From the NCBI GenBank assembly GCA_022827905.1, contig JAJEIQ010000055.1:32940-96939 (forward strand): 64,000 bases of DNA, read 5' to 3'. Below the pieces are notes generated by a model that saw only the letters and a program-made list of their open reading frames with translations, did not search any database and was not told the origin of the DNA. Source of the DNA: Pseudomonadales bacterium. Lineage in GTDB: Bacteria > Pseudomonadota > Gammaproteobacteria > Pseudomonadales > Azotimanducaceae. Positions 42,949 through 51,186 of the stretch are shown in pieces; positions within the stretch are counted from its first letter, which is position 1, and the number at the start of each line of letters is the position of its first letter. The translations under genes and the position numbers were made by a program.

Positions 42949-44130
42949 TTAGCCGCGTAGCTGGATAACTGCGGCCGGGGACGCAGTGACAAATCGAGCC
43001 CACTGGTCCATTAGGGCACGTCGCTTTTCGATTAGGTCGGAGCGGGCATATGCCTGTTCCACGGCAGTTCCGACTTTGTGAGCCAATGCGAGTTCCATTA
43101 CGGCATGCGGTGCGTTGGTCCTTTCGGCAGCCCAGTCGCGGAATGCGGATCGGAAGCCGTGCACCGTAGTCCGCTCCGCCAGATCATTGTCCCGGAGAAG
43201 TTTGGTGAGGGTCATGTCCGAGATGGGTCGATCCGGGCGGACGGGTGAAGGGAAGACAAGGTCGGAGTCGTCGCGCAGAGTCCGCATGTCGTCAAGAATG
43301 GAGAGGGCCGGATCGGATAGGGGAACGCGGTGCGTTGATCCGGATTTCATGCGTGACCCCGGGATGTGCCACACACGACTGTCTGGGTCGAACTCCGACC
43401 ACCGCGCGCCCCGGGCGGTTCCAGACCGGACCGCGGTTAGTACGAGAAAGCGGAGACAGGCTCGTGTGACGGGGGAGGAGCGGGAGTTGTCGACCGTCGC
43501 GAGTGCTGCGGGAACCTCCTGGAAGGGGAGAGCGCGCAGGTGGGCTTTGACCTTAGGCATTGCGGGCAGGGCACCGTCAATGATCTCTCCGGCTGGGTTG
43601 AGCTCCGCGTAGCCACGGGCGATCGCCCATTGCATGATGGTTCTGATCCGCTGGCGGACGCGGCGCGCTGTCTCGGGTCGCTTGGTCCAGATTGGGGTGA
43701 GCACGTCGAGTACGTCGAACCGGGAGATGGAATCGACCGGAGTGTCCGCAAGGCAGGGGAATGCGTGACGTTCGAGCGTGGCCCACCAGTCGGCGGCGTG
43801 CTTGGCGCTGCGCCACCGGGAAAGGTTAATGCGATGGACGTCGGCGGCCGCGTCACGGAACGCTGGCGCCTTACCGCGACGTTTGTCGGCCAGCGGGTCA
43901 CCGCCTTCAGCAACGGTGGCTCGGTTAAGGGCAGCGAGGGCCCGGGCTTTGGCGAGCGAGACGGTGGGAAAGCCCCCGAGTCCGAGCTCACGGCGCTTTC
44001 CGTGGATCGTGATTCGCTGAGCCCAGGACTTGCCGCCGGTGCGCTTAACGAGCAGGTAAAGGCCGCCGCCGTCGCCGTGGAGTCCGGGCTTCTTGACCGC
44101 TTTGCATTTGGCCAGCGTGAGCTTTGGCAT
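42949..44130 (-). CDS. P4-type tyrosine integrase (selC-targeting)
   Basis: 393 residues from ATG 44130. An N-terminal DUF4102 domain (GGGLYLLVKRTGGKSWAQR, RELGLGGFPTVSLAKARALA) is followed by a catalytic domain with VRSGTARGARWSEFD (Arg), HGFRSAFRDWAAE (HxxR), ALAHKVG (His) and VEQAYARSD (Tyr). It lies 165 bp from the 3' end of tRNA-Sec and is read toward the island, as usual for these elements. It probably made and can excise the island, using the 21-bp repeats. Confidence 0.93.
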   Translation of the reverse strand: MPKLTLAKCKAVKKPGLHGDGGGLYLLVKRTGGKSWAQRITIHGKRRELGLGGFPTVSLAKARALAALNRATVAEGGDPLADKRRGKAPAFRDAAADVHRINLSRWRSAKHAADWWATLERHAFPCLADTPVDSISRFDVLDVLTPIWTKRPETARRVRQRIRTIMQWAIARGYAELNPAGEIIDGALPAMPKVKAHLRALPFQEVPAALATVDNSRSSPVTRACLRFLVLTAVRSGTARGARWSEFDPDSRVWHIPGSRMKSGSTHRVPLSDPALSILDDMRTLRDDSDLVFPSPVRPDRPISDMTLTKLLRDNDLAERTTVHGFRSAFRDWAAERTNAPHAVMELALAHKVGTAVEQAYARSDLIEKRRALMDQWARFVTASPAAVIQLRG

Positions 44131-44179
44131 GAATTCGTCCCACCAATCGTCCCCACAAAAAGTGGTGGGACTATACCGT

Positions 44180-44277
44180 ATCAGGAGCAGTCACGCAATC
44201 CATAATTGGTTTGTAAAATGATAATAACTAATTGAATAAAGGTTATTTTTGATCCTAAAATAGACCTTGAGAAACGT
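44180..44277. repeat. AT-rich integrase-side island end (homologous to 17722-17816)
   Basis: Upstream region of the integrase, A+T-rich in a GC-rich setting. Probably holds the int promoter and core/arm sites. Its recognisable copy at 17.7 kb lies outside the present island. Confidence 0.6.
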
Positions 44278-44294
44278 CACGAAAAATTGGGGTT

Positions 44295-44315
44295 TGGCGG
44301 AAGAGGTAGGAGTCG
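44295..44315. other. attR: 21-bp repeat inside the 3' end of selC
   Basis: Identical to 18866-18886 and lies within the intact tRNA-Sec gene: CCA end, acceptor strand and T arm. Together they define a 25.4-kb island from 18887 to 44315. Confidence 0.92.
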
Positions 44316-44387
44316 AACCCACCAGGCGCGTTTTCGCGCCTCAACGGCTTTGAAGGCCGCGCGCCCCACCGGAGACGATGCTCTTCC
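44295..44387 (-). tRNA. selC: tRNA-Sec (anticodon UCA)
   Basis: On the minus strand GGAAGAG pairs with CTCTTCC; the anticodon loop CTTCAAA contains TCA (44353-44351). A long variable arm, GGCGCG-AAAA-CGCGCC, follows. The T arm has GGTTCGACTCC, and CCA is encoded. The long acceptor/variable arms and UCA anticodon identify the selenocysteine tRNA. Adjacent selB and selA confirm it. It is the target of the island. Confidence 0.93.
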
Positions 44388-44486
44388 GCTTGCGGTGCCT
44401 AGTGGAACGCCCTAACCCTACCGGAACCTAGGTGCTCAGACCACACGGTCCGCATTCGGCGAACCCCACAAGCGCTTCGTTCTGCC

Positions 44487-44999
44487 TAGGTTGCCGTTGT
44501 TGCCCAACTAGAACAGCTGGTCCAAGAGCCAGATGCCCGCAACACCCGCGATGCCCAGTGTCATGGCCAGCGTCAGGTTGAACAGCTTGGATGAGTCCGC
44601 CCGCTGCTCCGCCCGCATGTCGTCCATGCGCCGGTTGACGTCATCGAACCTGTGGTTGACGCCCTCAAACCGCTGATCGATCCCATCGAATCGCAGGTCA
44701 TTCTCAGCCTTGATGCGTTCGTAAAGCGCTTGCTGGGACTCCTCAAGGATCTCCCGCAGCCGCTCCGGTGTGACCGCGAACTTCTCGATCGAGTTGGCGA
44801 TGGCCTCAAGGGTGGCGCCCGCCTGCTGCCGATCCATCCCCGAGGCCTCAAGGCTTGTGGCCATGTCCGAAACTTCCTGTAGCGCCCGTTTCATGAGTAT
44901 ATGCCCTCTGTTCAGGTTTGAAAGAGGTCATTCAACCCTCATGGGCCTAGCGTTGTCGTTAGCCAACCTCTCAACGCCTTGTAGGAAATTGTCCATGCA
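44487..44999. repeat. Copy B of the ~500-bp duplicated cassette
   Basis: Matches 16232-16725 in the same orientation, including TTGCCCAACTAGAA at one end and GCCTTGTAGGAAATTGTCC at the other. Ends 2 bp before the selB stop codon. Confidence 0.8.
44508..44894 (-). CDS. Small coiled-coil protein with C-terminal membrane anchor (paralogue of 16258)
   Basis: 128 residues. First 48 residues are the same as those at 16258-16623. The coiled coil is one heptad longer (DQRFEGVNHRFDDVNRRMDD) and the final membrane helix LFNLTLAMTLGIAGVAGIWL is nearly identical. Lies between selC and selB; whether it has a role with them is unknown. Confidence 0.72.
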   Translation of the reverse strand: MKRALQEVSDMATSLEASGMDRQQAGATLEAIANSIEKFAVTPERLREILEESQQALYERIKAENDLRFDGIDQRFEGVNHRFDDVNRRMDDMRAEQRADSSKLFNLTLAMTLGIAGVAGIWLLDQLF

Positions 45000-45000
45000 T

Positions 45001-46857
45001 TCATCGCAACTTCAGTTCGCCCACCACCGTTCGGGCATCGCCGTGGCGGCGGGTGTAGCCGCGGCGGTCAAAGTACTCCAGCAGTTCGATGGCGATGTTG
45101 CGGCCGATGCCGGTGTGGTCGCGGAAGCGGCGCACGGTCAGCGGTTCTTGGTTGGCAAGGGTGGCTACCGTGGCGGCGATGGCGGTCAGTCGTTCCGGCA
45201 GGTAGAAGCGCTTGGGGGAAATCTGCACCAGAAGGCCGCGCTGGGCTAGGCTCTTCAGGCCGGATTCGAGAGGCGCCAAGGGCGTTTGCATGGCTTTGGA
45301 CAAGTCGCCGAGGCTGGGGGCTTGGTCTTGGTCCAAGCGCGGGCGCACCCGGTTGAACAGCGCCTTTTGCTGGGGCGGCAGTTCGGCGACGTGGATGGGC
45401 AGGTGGTAGGCGCCGGCGGTGAGCTGCAGGCGCTTTTCGGAGAGCAGTTCGTTGAGCAGGGGGAGTTGGAAGCGGTTGGGGATGGCGCTGGGCAGGCGGT
45501 TGGGCGCGAATCCGGGTGCTGACGGGTTCTCACGTTGATGTTGGGCGGCGAATTCTAGGGCGGTGCGACGCCAGTCTGACCAGAGGGCTTGGGGCATGGC
45601 TTCACCGTTTTGCATCTTGAGTTCGAAGCCGCTCAATAGCTCTTCAAGCTCCTCGCCCGTCAACCCGAGCGTGTTTTGCAAGCGGTCCATGGCTAGCGGA
45701 CCCTGGCCAAGCAGGCCGGCAACGATGCGGGTGCGGTCATCGGCCTTGAAGGCTTCGACCCGGCTGAGGCGGGCGGGGTCGCGTCGTCGCACGGCGGGGG
45801 CTAGGTCGGTGAGCACCCGGCCGCCGCCCAAGGTGCGGTCCAAGCCGTGGTCGCGCAGCACCAGATGGTCGCTGTGGCGGGCGCTCAAGGGTTCGTCGGC
45901 GATGATCTCCACTGTTCGGCGCTCTCCGGGCAGTGCCTTGCCGGGGTCCAGCAGCGCCAAGCGACCGGTGCTGTGTGATGTGGCGTGGTAGATGTGCACC
46001 GGCAGCCAGTGTTTCACTGGGCGCGGGAAGTCGTCGAGGATGCGCAGGTCCACCGCGAAGTTGCGGCAGGCCGGCATCGGCGCGGCAGTGAGCCAGCAGC
46101 CGCGCTGGATGTCATCGAGGCTCACGCCCGCTAGGTTGATCGCTGCCCGGTCGCCCAAGGCCGCCCGGTCAGCGGTCGCCTCCTGCACCCTTAAGCCCCG
46201 CACCCGGGCGGTTTGGTTGGTGGGGAAGATGTGGACCTCGTCGCCTTGCCGGACCGCACCGGCATGGACGGTGCCGGTGGCCACCAAGCCGGCGCCTTGG
46301 ATGTTGAAGGCGCGGTCCACGGCTAGGCGGAATTGGCCTTGGGCTTGGGCGGCAGGGGAGGCGTCCGCCGCCGCCCAAAGGGCTTGCTTCAGTTCGGGAA
46401 TGCCGGCGCCGGTGCTGGCGGAGGTGCGGAAAATCGGTGCGTTTTCGAGAAAGGTGCCTTGCAGGAAGGCGCGCACTTCGACCTCGGCCTGTTCGATGCG
46501 TCCGGCGGGGGCGCGGTCGCACTTGGTCAGCGCCACCAGGCCCCGGCCCACGCCGGTGAGGGTGAGGATTTGCAGGTGTTCCCGGGTCTGGGGCATGGGG
46601 CCGTCGCCGGCATCCACCACCAGCAGCGCGAACTGCATGGCCGCCACCCCAGCTACCATGTTGTGGATGAAGCGATGGTGGCCGGGCACGTCGATGAACC
46701 CTAATACGTCCCCGTCTTGGCGTTGGTATGCAAACCCGAGATCGATGGTGAGGCCGCGGTGGCGCTCATCTTCCAGCACGTCGGTGTCCACCCCGGTCAG
46801 GGCCTTGACTAGGCTGGTCTTGCCGTGGTCCACATGGCCGGCCAGGGTGACGATCAT
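45001..46857 (-). CDS. selB: Selenocysteine-specific elongation factor SelB
   Basis: 618 residues (E. coli about 614). GTPase motifs GHVDHGKTS (G1), DVPGHHRF (G3), TKCD (G4); EF-Tu-like domains follow, then C-terminal winged helices (about 380-618) that bind the SECIS RNA. Delivers Sec-tRNA to UGA codons. Start ATG overlaps the selA stop by 4 bp, so the two are one operon with selC nearby. Confidence 0.95.
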   Translation of the reverse strand: MIVTLAGHVDHGKTSLVKALTGVDTDVLEDERHRGLTIDLGFAYQRQDGDVLGFIDVPGHHRFIHNMVAGVAAMQFALLVVDAGDGPMPQTREHLQILTLTGVGRGLVALTKCDRAPAGRIEQAEVEVRAFLQGTFLENAPIFRTSASTGAGIPELKQALWAAADASPAAQAQGQFRLAVDRAFNIQGAGLVATGTVHAGAVRQGDEVHIFPTNQTARVRGLRVQEATADRAALGDRAAINLAGVSLDDIQRGCWLTAAPMPACRNFAVDLRILDDFPRPVKHWLPVHIYHATSHSTGRLALLDPGKALPGERRTVEIIADEPLSARHSDHLVLRDHGLDRTLGGGRVLTDLAPAVRRRDPARLSRVEAFKADDRTRIVAGLLGQGPLAMDRLQNTLGLTGEELEELLSGFELKMQNGEAMPQALWSDWRRTALEFAAQHQRENPSAPGFAPNRLPSAIPNRFQLPLLNELLSEKRLQLTAGAYHLPIHVAELPPQQKALFNRVRPRLDQDQAPSLGDLSKAMQTPLAPLESGLKSLAQRGLLVQISPKRFYLPERLTAIAATVATLANQEPLTVRRFRDHTGIGRNIAIELLEYFDRRGYTRRHGDARTVVGELKLR

Positions 46858-48212
46858 TCGGGCTGGAACGCCGCCAGTTGGGCCAACGCGGCCTCGAAAT
46901 CCGCCACTGAGCGCACGTCGAGCCAGAGGGCGTCGTGTCGCAATCGCCCGATGACTTGCGCCGAGCGCCGCAGCTGTTGCTCTAGCAGGCGCACTTCGGC
47001 GGCGTCATCGTGGCGAATGACCAGCGCCCGGCTTTCGATGCGCGTATCCGGCAGTGCGCCGCTGCCGATCTGCCCTTCGCTCAGCTCGCACTGCAGGTCG
47101 TAGCCGGACAGCTTCTCGGCGAGGGCGTCGCGCAGCCGTTCGACCCGCTTGGCCAAGGCGTCAATGGGGCGGATGAGCATGTTCAGGACGGGCAGGGCGT
47201 CCGGCAGCCGTTCGGGGTCTTCGTGCAGCTTGAGCACCTCGTTGAGCAGGGCCAGGGTGATCTTGTCGGCCCGCAGCGCCCGCTTCAACGGGTTGGCGTT
47301 GAGTTGCGCGACCAGGTCCGCGCGGCCAACGATCAAGCCCGCCTGCACGCCGCCCATGAGCTTGTCGCCGCTGAACGTCACCAAGTCCGCGCCTTGGTCG
47401 AGCACCTTTCGGGGCATGAGTTCATAGGGCTGCGCGAAGCGGGTCAGATCCACCAACGCGCCGCTGCCGAGGTCCACGCAGAAGGGCAGGCCCTCGGCGT
47501 GCGCCAGCTCGGCCAGTTGCGCCGTGTCCACTTCGCTGGTGAATCCGGAGATGGCGTAGTTGCTCGGATGCACCTTCAGGAACAGCGCCGTTTCCTTGGC
47601 GGTGGCGGCGTAGTCGCGCAGGTGGGTGCGGTTGGTGGTGCCCACTTCCAGCAAGCGGCAGCCGGAGCGCGCCATGAGTTCGGGCAGGCGGAAGCTGCCG
47701 CCGATCTCGATCAACTCGCCTCGGGAGACCGTCACCGGTTGATTTAGCGCCAAAGTGTTGAGCACCAGCAGCAGGGCGGCGGCGTTGTTGTTGACCACGG
47801 TGGCGGCTTCGCCACCGGTCAGGCTGGCCAGGCGCTCAGCGACGATGCCCTCGCGCTGGCCGCGCTGGCCGGATTCCAGGTCGTACTCCAGGTTCATCGA
47901 CCCGGTAACCAGGCCCTTGACCCCGTCCCAAGCGGCGCCGCTGAGTGGCGACCGGCCAAGATTGGTGTGGATGATCGTGCCGGTGAAGTTGTGCACGGCT
48001 TGGTAGCCCCGCCCGGCCAGCGCCGCCTCGATGCGCTTGACGTATTCCTGCGCGGTGTCGGCCCATGCGGGGACTTCGGCACTGTCTCGGGCGGCCTGCT
48101 GCAAGGCCCGCAGCCGCTCCTTCACTGCCGCTGCGCCGTGGCGGGCGGCCAACGCTTGGATCTCCGGCGCCTCAAGTAGTTTGCCGATGGCGGGCAATTG
48201 GCGTGGTTGCAT
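46854..48212 (-). CDS. selA: L-seryl-tRNA(Sec) selenium transferase SelA
   Basis: 452 residues. PLP-dependent; the cofactor Lys is in TFSGDKLMGGVQAG. VHNFTGTIIHTNLGRSPLS is a typical N-terminal stretch. Converts Ser-tRNA(Sec) to Sec-tRNA(Sec) with selenophosphate. Upstream gene of selAB; palindromic repeats lie before it. No selD or clear selenoprotein is in the window. Confidence 0.95.
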   Translation of the reverse strand: MQPRQLPAIGKLLEAPEIQALAARHGAAAVKERLRALQQAARDSAEVPAWADTAQEYVKRIEAALAGRGYQAVHNFTGTIIHTNLGRSPLSGAAWDGVKGLVTGSMNLEYDLESGQRGQREGIVAERLASLTGGEAATVVNNNAAALLLVLNTLALNQPVTVSRGELIEIGGSFRLPELMARSGCRLLEVGTTNRTHLRDYAATAKETALFLKVHPSNYAISGFTSEVDTAQLAELAHAEGLPFCVDLGSGALVDLTRFAQPYELMPRKVLDQGADLVTFSGDKLMGGVQAGLIVGRADLVAQLNANPLKRALRADKITLALLNEVLKLHEDPERLPDALPVLNMLIRPIDALAKRVERLRDALAEKLSGYDLQCELSEGQIGSGALPDTRIESRALVIRHDDAAEVRLLEQQLRRSAQVIGRLRHDALWLDVRSVADFEAALAQLAAFQPE

Positions 48213-48271
48213 CCTAGTGCCGTCGTGGCGTAAGCGGTGCGCCGCAGTTTAACGCGGATGGCGGTCATTGT

Positions 48272-48417
48272 CGGAGCGAGGGCGTCCCGCCCTCGAACAA
48301 ATTCCCGGTTCATTGCGCGGTCCACTTCGAGGGCAAGATGCCCTCGCTCCGGTAACACTTCGAGGGCAAGATGCCCTCGCTCCGGTAACAGTTCGAGGGC
48401 AAGATGCCCTCGCCCCG
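48272..48417. repeat. REP-type palindrome cluster, including three 33-bp tandem copies
   Basis: GGAGCGAGGGCGTCCCGCCC at 48273 is one palindrome. Then TTCGAGGGCAAGATGCCCTC starts at 48326, 48359 and 48392, exactly 33 bp apart, with CGCTCCGGTAAC linkers (last CGCCCCGATAA). Each unit folds into a GAGGGC-based hairpin. Lies between selA and nadK start sites. Confidence 0.85.
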
Positions 48418-48471
48418 ATAAATTGAGAATTCCGCTTGGCTAGGGCTAAGCCGGTCGTGTAGGGTGCGGGC

Positions 48472-49368
48472 ATGGGCAGCAGCGAGAAACCGGAGTTCAA
48501 CACCGTTGGCCTGATCGGGCGGCGGGACAGCGCCCACGTGGCCGATACGCTAAAGGCGGTGGTCAAGTGCTTGGCGGGGCATGGCGTTAGCATCCTAGTG
48601 GAGGATCAAACCGCCGCCTTGCTGGAGGGCGAAGGCTACGGCATGTGCTCACGGCAGGCGCTTGGCGAGCGCTGCGGCCTGATCGTGGTGGTCGGCGGCG
48701 ACGGCAGCCTGCTCAGCGTGGGGCGGGACCTGGCCCATGCCGGGGTGCCGGTGGTCGGCATCAATCGCGGCGGCTTGGGCTTTTTGGCCGACATCGCGCC
48801 CAAGGGCATCAATGAGCAGCTCGGCGCGGTGCTGGCGGGCGAGTACCGGGTGGAGGACCACTTTCTGCTCGAAGCCAAGGTGCTGCGGGAGTCGCGTGAG
48901 CTGTCCCGTTCGCCGGCGCTCAACGACGTGGTGGTCAATCCCGGCAGCTTGGCCCGCATGATGGAGTTCTCCTTGGCAGTCAATGGCGAGTTTGTGTACG
49001 ACCAGCGCTCCGATGGCTTGATCGTGGCCTCGCCCACCGGCTCCACGGCCTATGCGCTCTCCGCCGGCGGGCCGATCATGCACCCATCCCTGGACGCCAT
49101 CGTCATCGTGCCCATGTATCCCCACACGCTCACTTCCCGGCCCCTGGTGGTGCGGGGCGATTCAACCATCACGGTGACCTTGGGCGCGGTGGAACGGGCG
49201 CAGGTGAGCTGCGACTCCCAGGTCACCTTCGACCTGGAAAGCGGCGATCAAATAGCCATCGAGAAGTACGCCGCGCCGCTGCGCTTGGTGTACGCCTACG
49301 GCCACAGCTTCTACGAATCCTGCCGCAGCAAGCTAGACTGGGCCACCCGGCTGGGCGGACAGCGATAA
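48472..49368 (+). CDS. nadK: NAD kinase
   Basis: 298 residues. VVVGGDGSLLSVGR holds the catalytic GGDGS, INRGGLGFLADI the NE/D-type loop, and VASPTGSTAYALSAGGPI a further conserved NAD-binding segment. Makes NADP+, required by the many NADPH enzymes in this region. Start at ATG 48472; divergent from selA. Confidence 0.95.
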   Translation: MGSSEKPEFNTVGLIGRRDSAHVADTLKAVVKCLAGHGVSILVEDQTAALLEGEGYGMCSRQALGERCGLIVVVGGDGSLLSVGRDLAHAGVPVVGINRGGLGFLADIAPKGINEQLGAVLAGEYRVEDHFLLEAKVLRESRELSRSPALNDVVVNPGSLARMMEFSLAVNGEFVYDQRSDGLIVASPTGSTAYALSAGGPIMHPSLDAIVIVPMYPHTLTSRPLVVRGDSTITVTLGAVERAQVSCDSQVTFDLESGDQIAIEKYAAPLRLVYAYGHSFYESCRSKLDWATRLGGQR

Positions 49369-49378
49369 CCCAAAGGCG

Positions 49379-49490
49379 GGAGCGAGGGCATCTTGCCCTC
49401 GAACTGAACCGCGGGACTCCATCGAGGGCGGGACGCCCTCGCCCCGGGGGTGACGCCGATGGTCGGAGCGAGGGCGTCCCGCCCTCGAAA
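49379..49490. repeat. REP-type palindrome cluster (three copies)
   Basis: Copies near 49379-49403, 49422-49446 and 49464-49490 of the GAGCGAGGGC..GCCCTCGA family, in both orientations, between the convergent nadK and MocA-like genes. Confidence 0.85.
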
Positions 49491-49507
49491 GGCGCGAAGC
49501 GCCGTTC

Positions 49508-50101
49508 CTATGCGCTGAGGTCGCTGGATGGCGGAACGTCAAGGTCCCGAATCACGCCCACGTCGGCCACATCGATGGCCACAATGCGCTGCCGGTTTTG
49601 ATCGAGCACCACCTTGGCGCCTTCGTCGCCGCTTAGTTTCATCAATGCCCCAAAGTGGGCTTGACCGAACCCCACCGGATGGCCGGGTGTTCCGTCGTGG
49701 AACGGACGGACAATCGCGCCGCGATCGTTCAACCGCCGACGCAGTTCCTCAAGCGTGGACGCCTCAACCCAAGGCATGTCGCCCAAAGCAATAAATACGC
49801 CGTCGAAGTCCCTGGCCGCGGCGATACCAGCCGCCAGCGAATGGCCCATGCCCAAATGCGCGTCAGCGGCGAAAACCTTCGTACAACCACCGAGCCCCCG
49901 CACCCATTCACTGTCTTCGGGACGCAGCACCAGAAAAACCGAACCAAAACCATCCTGGTAACGGGCGAGGGTGCTTTCCAGCAGGGTGCGTCCGTCCGGC
50001 ATCGACCATTGCCGCTTGTCGCTGCCGAAGCGCCGGGCGAAGCCGGCCGCCAGAATGACGGCGGCGCAGTTGAACGTCGGTTCAGGCGACAGCGCGTTCA
50101 A
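49508..50101 (-). CDS. MocA-like molybdenum cofactor nucleotidyltransferase
   Basis: 197 residues, TTG start at 50101 inside the end of xdhC (20-bp overlap). AVILAAGFARRFGSDKR is the nucleotide-binding loop, FIALGDMPWVEAS carries the GDMP motif, and RPFHDGTPGHPVGFGQ follows. Attaches CMP (or GMP) to molybdopterin for enzymes of the xanthine-dehydrogenase class. Paired with xdhC but without a molybdoenzyme in the window. Confidence 0.85.
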   Translation of the reverse strand: MNALSPEPTFNCAAVILAAGFARRFGSDKRQWSMPDGRTLLESTLARYQDGFGSVFLVLRPEDSEWVRGLGGCTKVFAADAHLGMGHSLAAGIAAARDFDGVFIALGDMPWVEASTLEELRRRLNDRGAIVRPFHDGTPGHPVGFGQAHFGALMKLSGDEGAKVVLDQNRQRIVAIDVADVGVIRDLDVPPSSDLSA

Positions 50102-51080
50102 GCGCTTGGCGGCCCTCGGCCACCCGGCCCTTCTGCACGGCGATGATCTCCGCCATCACGGCGACGGCGATTTCCGGCGGGGTCTTGCTGCCGATGGGCA
50201 GGCCGATTGGGGCGTGCAGACGCTCCAGTTCGGCCTCGCCCAGATCCAGCGCCCGTAGGCGCTCGCGGCGGCTGGCCGACGTGCGGCTCGAACCCATGGC
50301 GCCGACGTAGAAGGCCTCGGTGGTCAGCGCCTCCATGAGGCCCATGTCGTCGATGCGGGGGTCGTGGGTGAGGGCGACGATGGCGGAGGAGGGGTCCTTG
50401 GCGTAGGCCCGCACCGCGTCGTCAGGCATGTCGTTGATCAACCGCACGCCGGGCACGTTGAAGTCCTGCAGCAGGTGGTCGCGCGGGTCGCACACCGTAA
50501 CTTCGTAATCCAGGGACTGCGCCAGGTCGGCCAGGTACTTGGAGACCATGCCGGCGCCGATGATGAAGAGCTGACGGCGCGGGCCATAGGTGTGCTCAAG
50601 CACTTCGCTGGCCGGGTTCCACTCAAGCGGTTCGTGGACATCCACGTCCCGGTGGCTGAAATCACCGTAGCGCAGGTCCACCCGTCGGCGCACCGGTCGC
50701 CGTTCCGCCAAGCGCTCCTGCAGATGCTGGAAGTGGGACAGCCAAGGCTCGGCGGCCTTAAGCGGCTCGACCACGATGTAGAGGTGGCCGCCGCAAGGCA
50801 GGCCCAGCTTCTCGGTTTCCTCGGCGGTGATGCCGTACTGAAAGAACTGCGCCTGCTCCGCAGCGAGTTCGCCCCGGGTGAGCTTCTCCAACAGGTCGTC
50901 CTCAACGCAGCCCCCGGACAGGGAGCCTGCGACCTGGCCTTCGGGATTGCAGGCGAACAAGGAGCCGATTGGGCGGGGCGAGGAGCCCCAAGTCTGCACC
51001 ACCGTGGCCAGCCAGCAGGGCTCGCCGCCGCGCAGCCAAGCGGCAACTTGGTTCAGGACTTCGTTATCGACGGCCTGCAT
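50082..51080 (-). CDS. XdhC/CoxI-family protein
   Basis: 332 residues from ATG 51080 (longer frame rejected: no motif upstream). WGSSPRPIGSLFA and GSLSGGCVEDDLLEKL give the conserved Cys of XdhC proteins; the C-terminal FIIGAGMVSKYLADLA is a Rossmann fold. XdhC proteins bind Moco, protect it and help its sulfuration and insertion. Divergent from pepN. Confidence 0.88.
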   Translation of the reverse strand: MQAVDNEVLNQVAAWLRGGEPCWLATVVQTWGSSPRPIGSLFACNPEGQVAGSLSGGCVEDDLLEKLTRGELAAEQAQFFQYGITAEETEKLGLPCGGHLYIVVEPLKAAEPWLSHFQHLQERLAERRPVRRRVDLRYGDFSHRDVDVHEPLEWNPASEVLEHTYGPRRQLFIIGAGMVSKYLADLAQSLDYEVTVCDPRDHLLQDFNVPGVRLINDMPDDAVRAYAKDPSSAIVALTHDPRIDDMGLMEALTTEAFYVGAMGSSRTSASRRERLRALDLGEAELERLHAPIGLPIGSKTPPEIAVAVMAEIIAVQKGRVAEGRQALERAVA

Positions 51081-51186
51081 GGATAGAATAGCCGGACGGT
51101 TGTTCGACGCAGTCCAAAATTCTAGCACGAGACGGGGGAGCGCCCGAGCTTTCATCCACTTTCCGAACCTGTCAAGGAGGTCGCCC

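Noticed and set aside
48326..48417. CRISPR array
   Set aside because: The 33-bp period has no variable spacers; it is a tandem palindrome.
49508..51080. Part of a xanthine dehydrogenase operon
   Set aside because: Only the accessory genes are present; no molybdoenzyme subunits are next to them.
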